Shown piece by piece: positions 32,224 through 32,695 of a DNA stretch of 32,695 bases. The translations under genes were made by a program, and so were the position numbers. Each line of letters begins with the position of its first letter. Position 1 is the stretch's first letter. The notes beneath the pieces are model-generated. The model searched no databases. It saw nothing but the letters and a program-made list of their open reading frames with translations, and had not been told where the DNA came from. Origin of the DNA: Mariniphaga sp. Its GTDB lineage: Bacteria > Bacteroidota > Bacteroidia > Bacteroidales > Prolixibacteraceae. The DNA is taken from the NCBI GenBank assembly GCA_025355585.1, contig JANXZJ010000060.1:1-32695 (forward strand), in the 5' to 3' direction.

Positions 32224-32258
32224 ATGACGCGAAGTAAAAAACATAAAATAAGAATTCT

Positions 32259-32695
32259 ATGGCTCTTACAATTATAACTTTAATTAAGCAAGTACCACTC
32301 CCGACCGAAATGAGAATGGGAGACGATGGATTGATGGACCGGACAAAGGCTAAGTCAATTATCAATATTGACTGTCAGTTTGGGCTTGAAGCCGGATTAC
32401 AACTCAAAAAACAAAATCCCGATGCCCGTTTGATTGTTTGTTCCATGGGGCCGCAATCTTTTGAAGTGGCATTACGCACAGCCATTTCAATGGGTTATGA
32501 CGAAGCTTACCTATTGTCCGACCGTAAATTAGGCGGTAGCGATACTTATGCAACAGGGCTTGCCATATCGACTATGCTCAGGCATCTAGGGTTTACAAAA
32601 GACTCGGAAGAACCTTTTATTGTTCTTGCAGGTCGTCAAACCAGTGATGGCGATACTGCGCATGTACCTTCGCAGGTAGCTGAAAACTTAGGTAT
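32259..32695 (+). CDS. etfB: Electron transfer flavoprotein beta subunit (3' end outside window)
   Basis: EtfB pairs with EtfA to carry electrons from acyl-CoA dehydrogenases to ETF-QO. The frame starts at ATG 32259 (MALTIITLIKQVPLP) and is open to the window end, giving 145 complete codons. Family hallmarks are KQVP, IVCSMGPQSFEVALRTAISMGYDEAYLLSDR, GGSDTYATGLAIS and VLAGRQTSDGDTAHVPSQVAE. The last segment lies in the nucleotide-binding region. It follows the ETF-QO gene on the same strand after a short repeat-bearing gap. The motif set cannot tell a classical from a bifurcating ETF with certainty, but the ETF-QO neighbour favours the classical respiratory type. Confidence 0.93.
   Translation, partial: MALTIITLIKQVPLPTEMRMGDDGLMDRTKAKSIINIDCQFGLEAGLQLKKQNPDARLIVCSMGPQSFEVALRTAISMGYDEAYLLSDRKLGGSDTYATGLAISTMLRHLGFTKDSEEPFIVLAGRQTSDGDTAHVPSQVAENLG

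Overview
The window looks like a chromosomal segment of a Bacteroidota member, plausibly a free-living or sediment relative of the Bacteroidales/Marinilabiliales; the genus cannot be told from the sequence. Reasons: moderate-to-low GC, almost no Shine-Dalgarno sites, several good TAnnTTTG -7 promoter boxes, DUF6452/DUF6048 genes typical of the phylum, many lipoprotein and signal-peptide proteins, and pectin/glucan enzymes.

Layout. 1-1610: the 3' part of an IS4-type insertion sequence (YREK signature) abuts an ECF sigma gene that has lost its region 4, so the IS probably broke the gene. 1692-5353 (minus): a three-gene biotin-dependent acyl-CoA (propionyl-CoA type) carboxylase operon, with a terminator at its end. 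5515-11165 (plus): peptidase E, a CE12 rhamnogalacturonan acetylesterase lipoprotein, a stand-alone domain usually seen beside or fused to GH105 enzymes, a GH65-like six-hairpin glycosidase lipoprotein and a GH16 glucanase. This is a small secreted glycan-degradation cluster without SusC/SusD. 11266-11868: a DUF2683-type/YoeB toxin-antitoxin pair with terminator and GC-rich hairpin repeats. 11923-14072 (minus): a lectin-like secreted protein, a Bfd-type [2Fe-2S] protein and a membrane metallophosphoesterase. 14217-18592: a DUF6452-DUF6048 pair, a ChaN-like protein, an Old Yellow Enzyme (NamA) and an outer-membrane barrel.

18589-26719 (minus) is an assimilatory sulfate-reduction island in two transcription units: cysJ-cysI-sirC (sulfite reductase and a siroheme enzyme) and a HemC-remnant/CobA/HemD fusion-cysD-cysN (siroheme precursors and ATP sulfurylase). 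Each unit is preceded by the same 16-bp palindrome, TACCAT-N4-ATGGTA, which I infer to be a shared operator. No CysH or CysC is present in the window.

27153-30144 (minus): a membrane-tethered AraC/TolB-like/TPR regulator followed by a secreted TonB-domain/TPR protein, with paired 9-bp direct repeats between them. 30517-32695 (plus): ETF-quinone oxidoreductase and the start of etfB, which feed electrons from acyl-CoA oxidation to the quinone pool.

The least ordinary items are the HemC-remnant fusion, the shared sulfur-operon palindrome, the IS-truncated sigma factor, and the one-component AraC-TPR regulator with its candidate target site.
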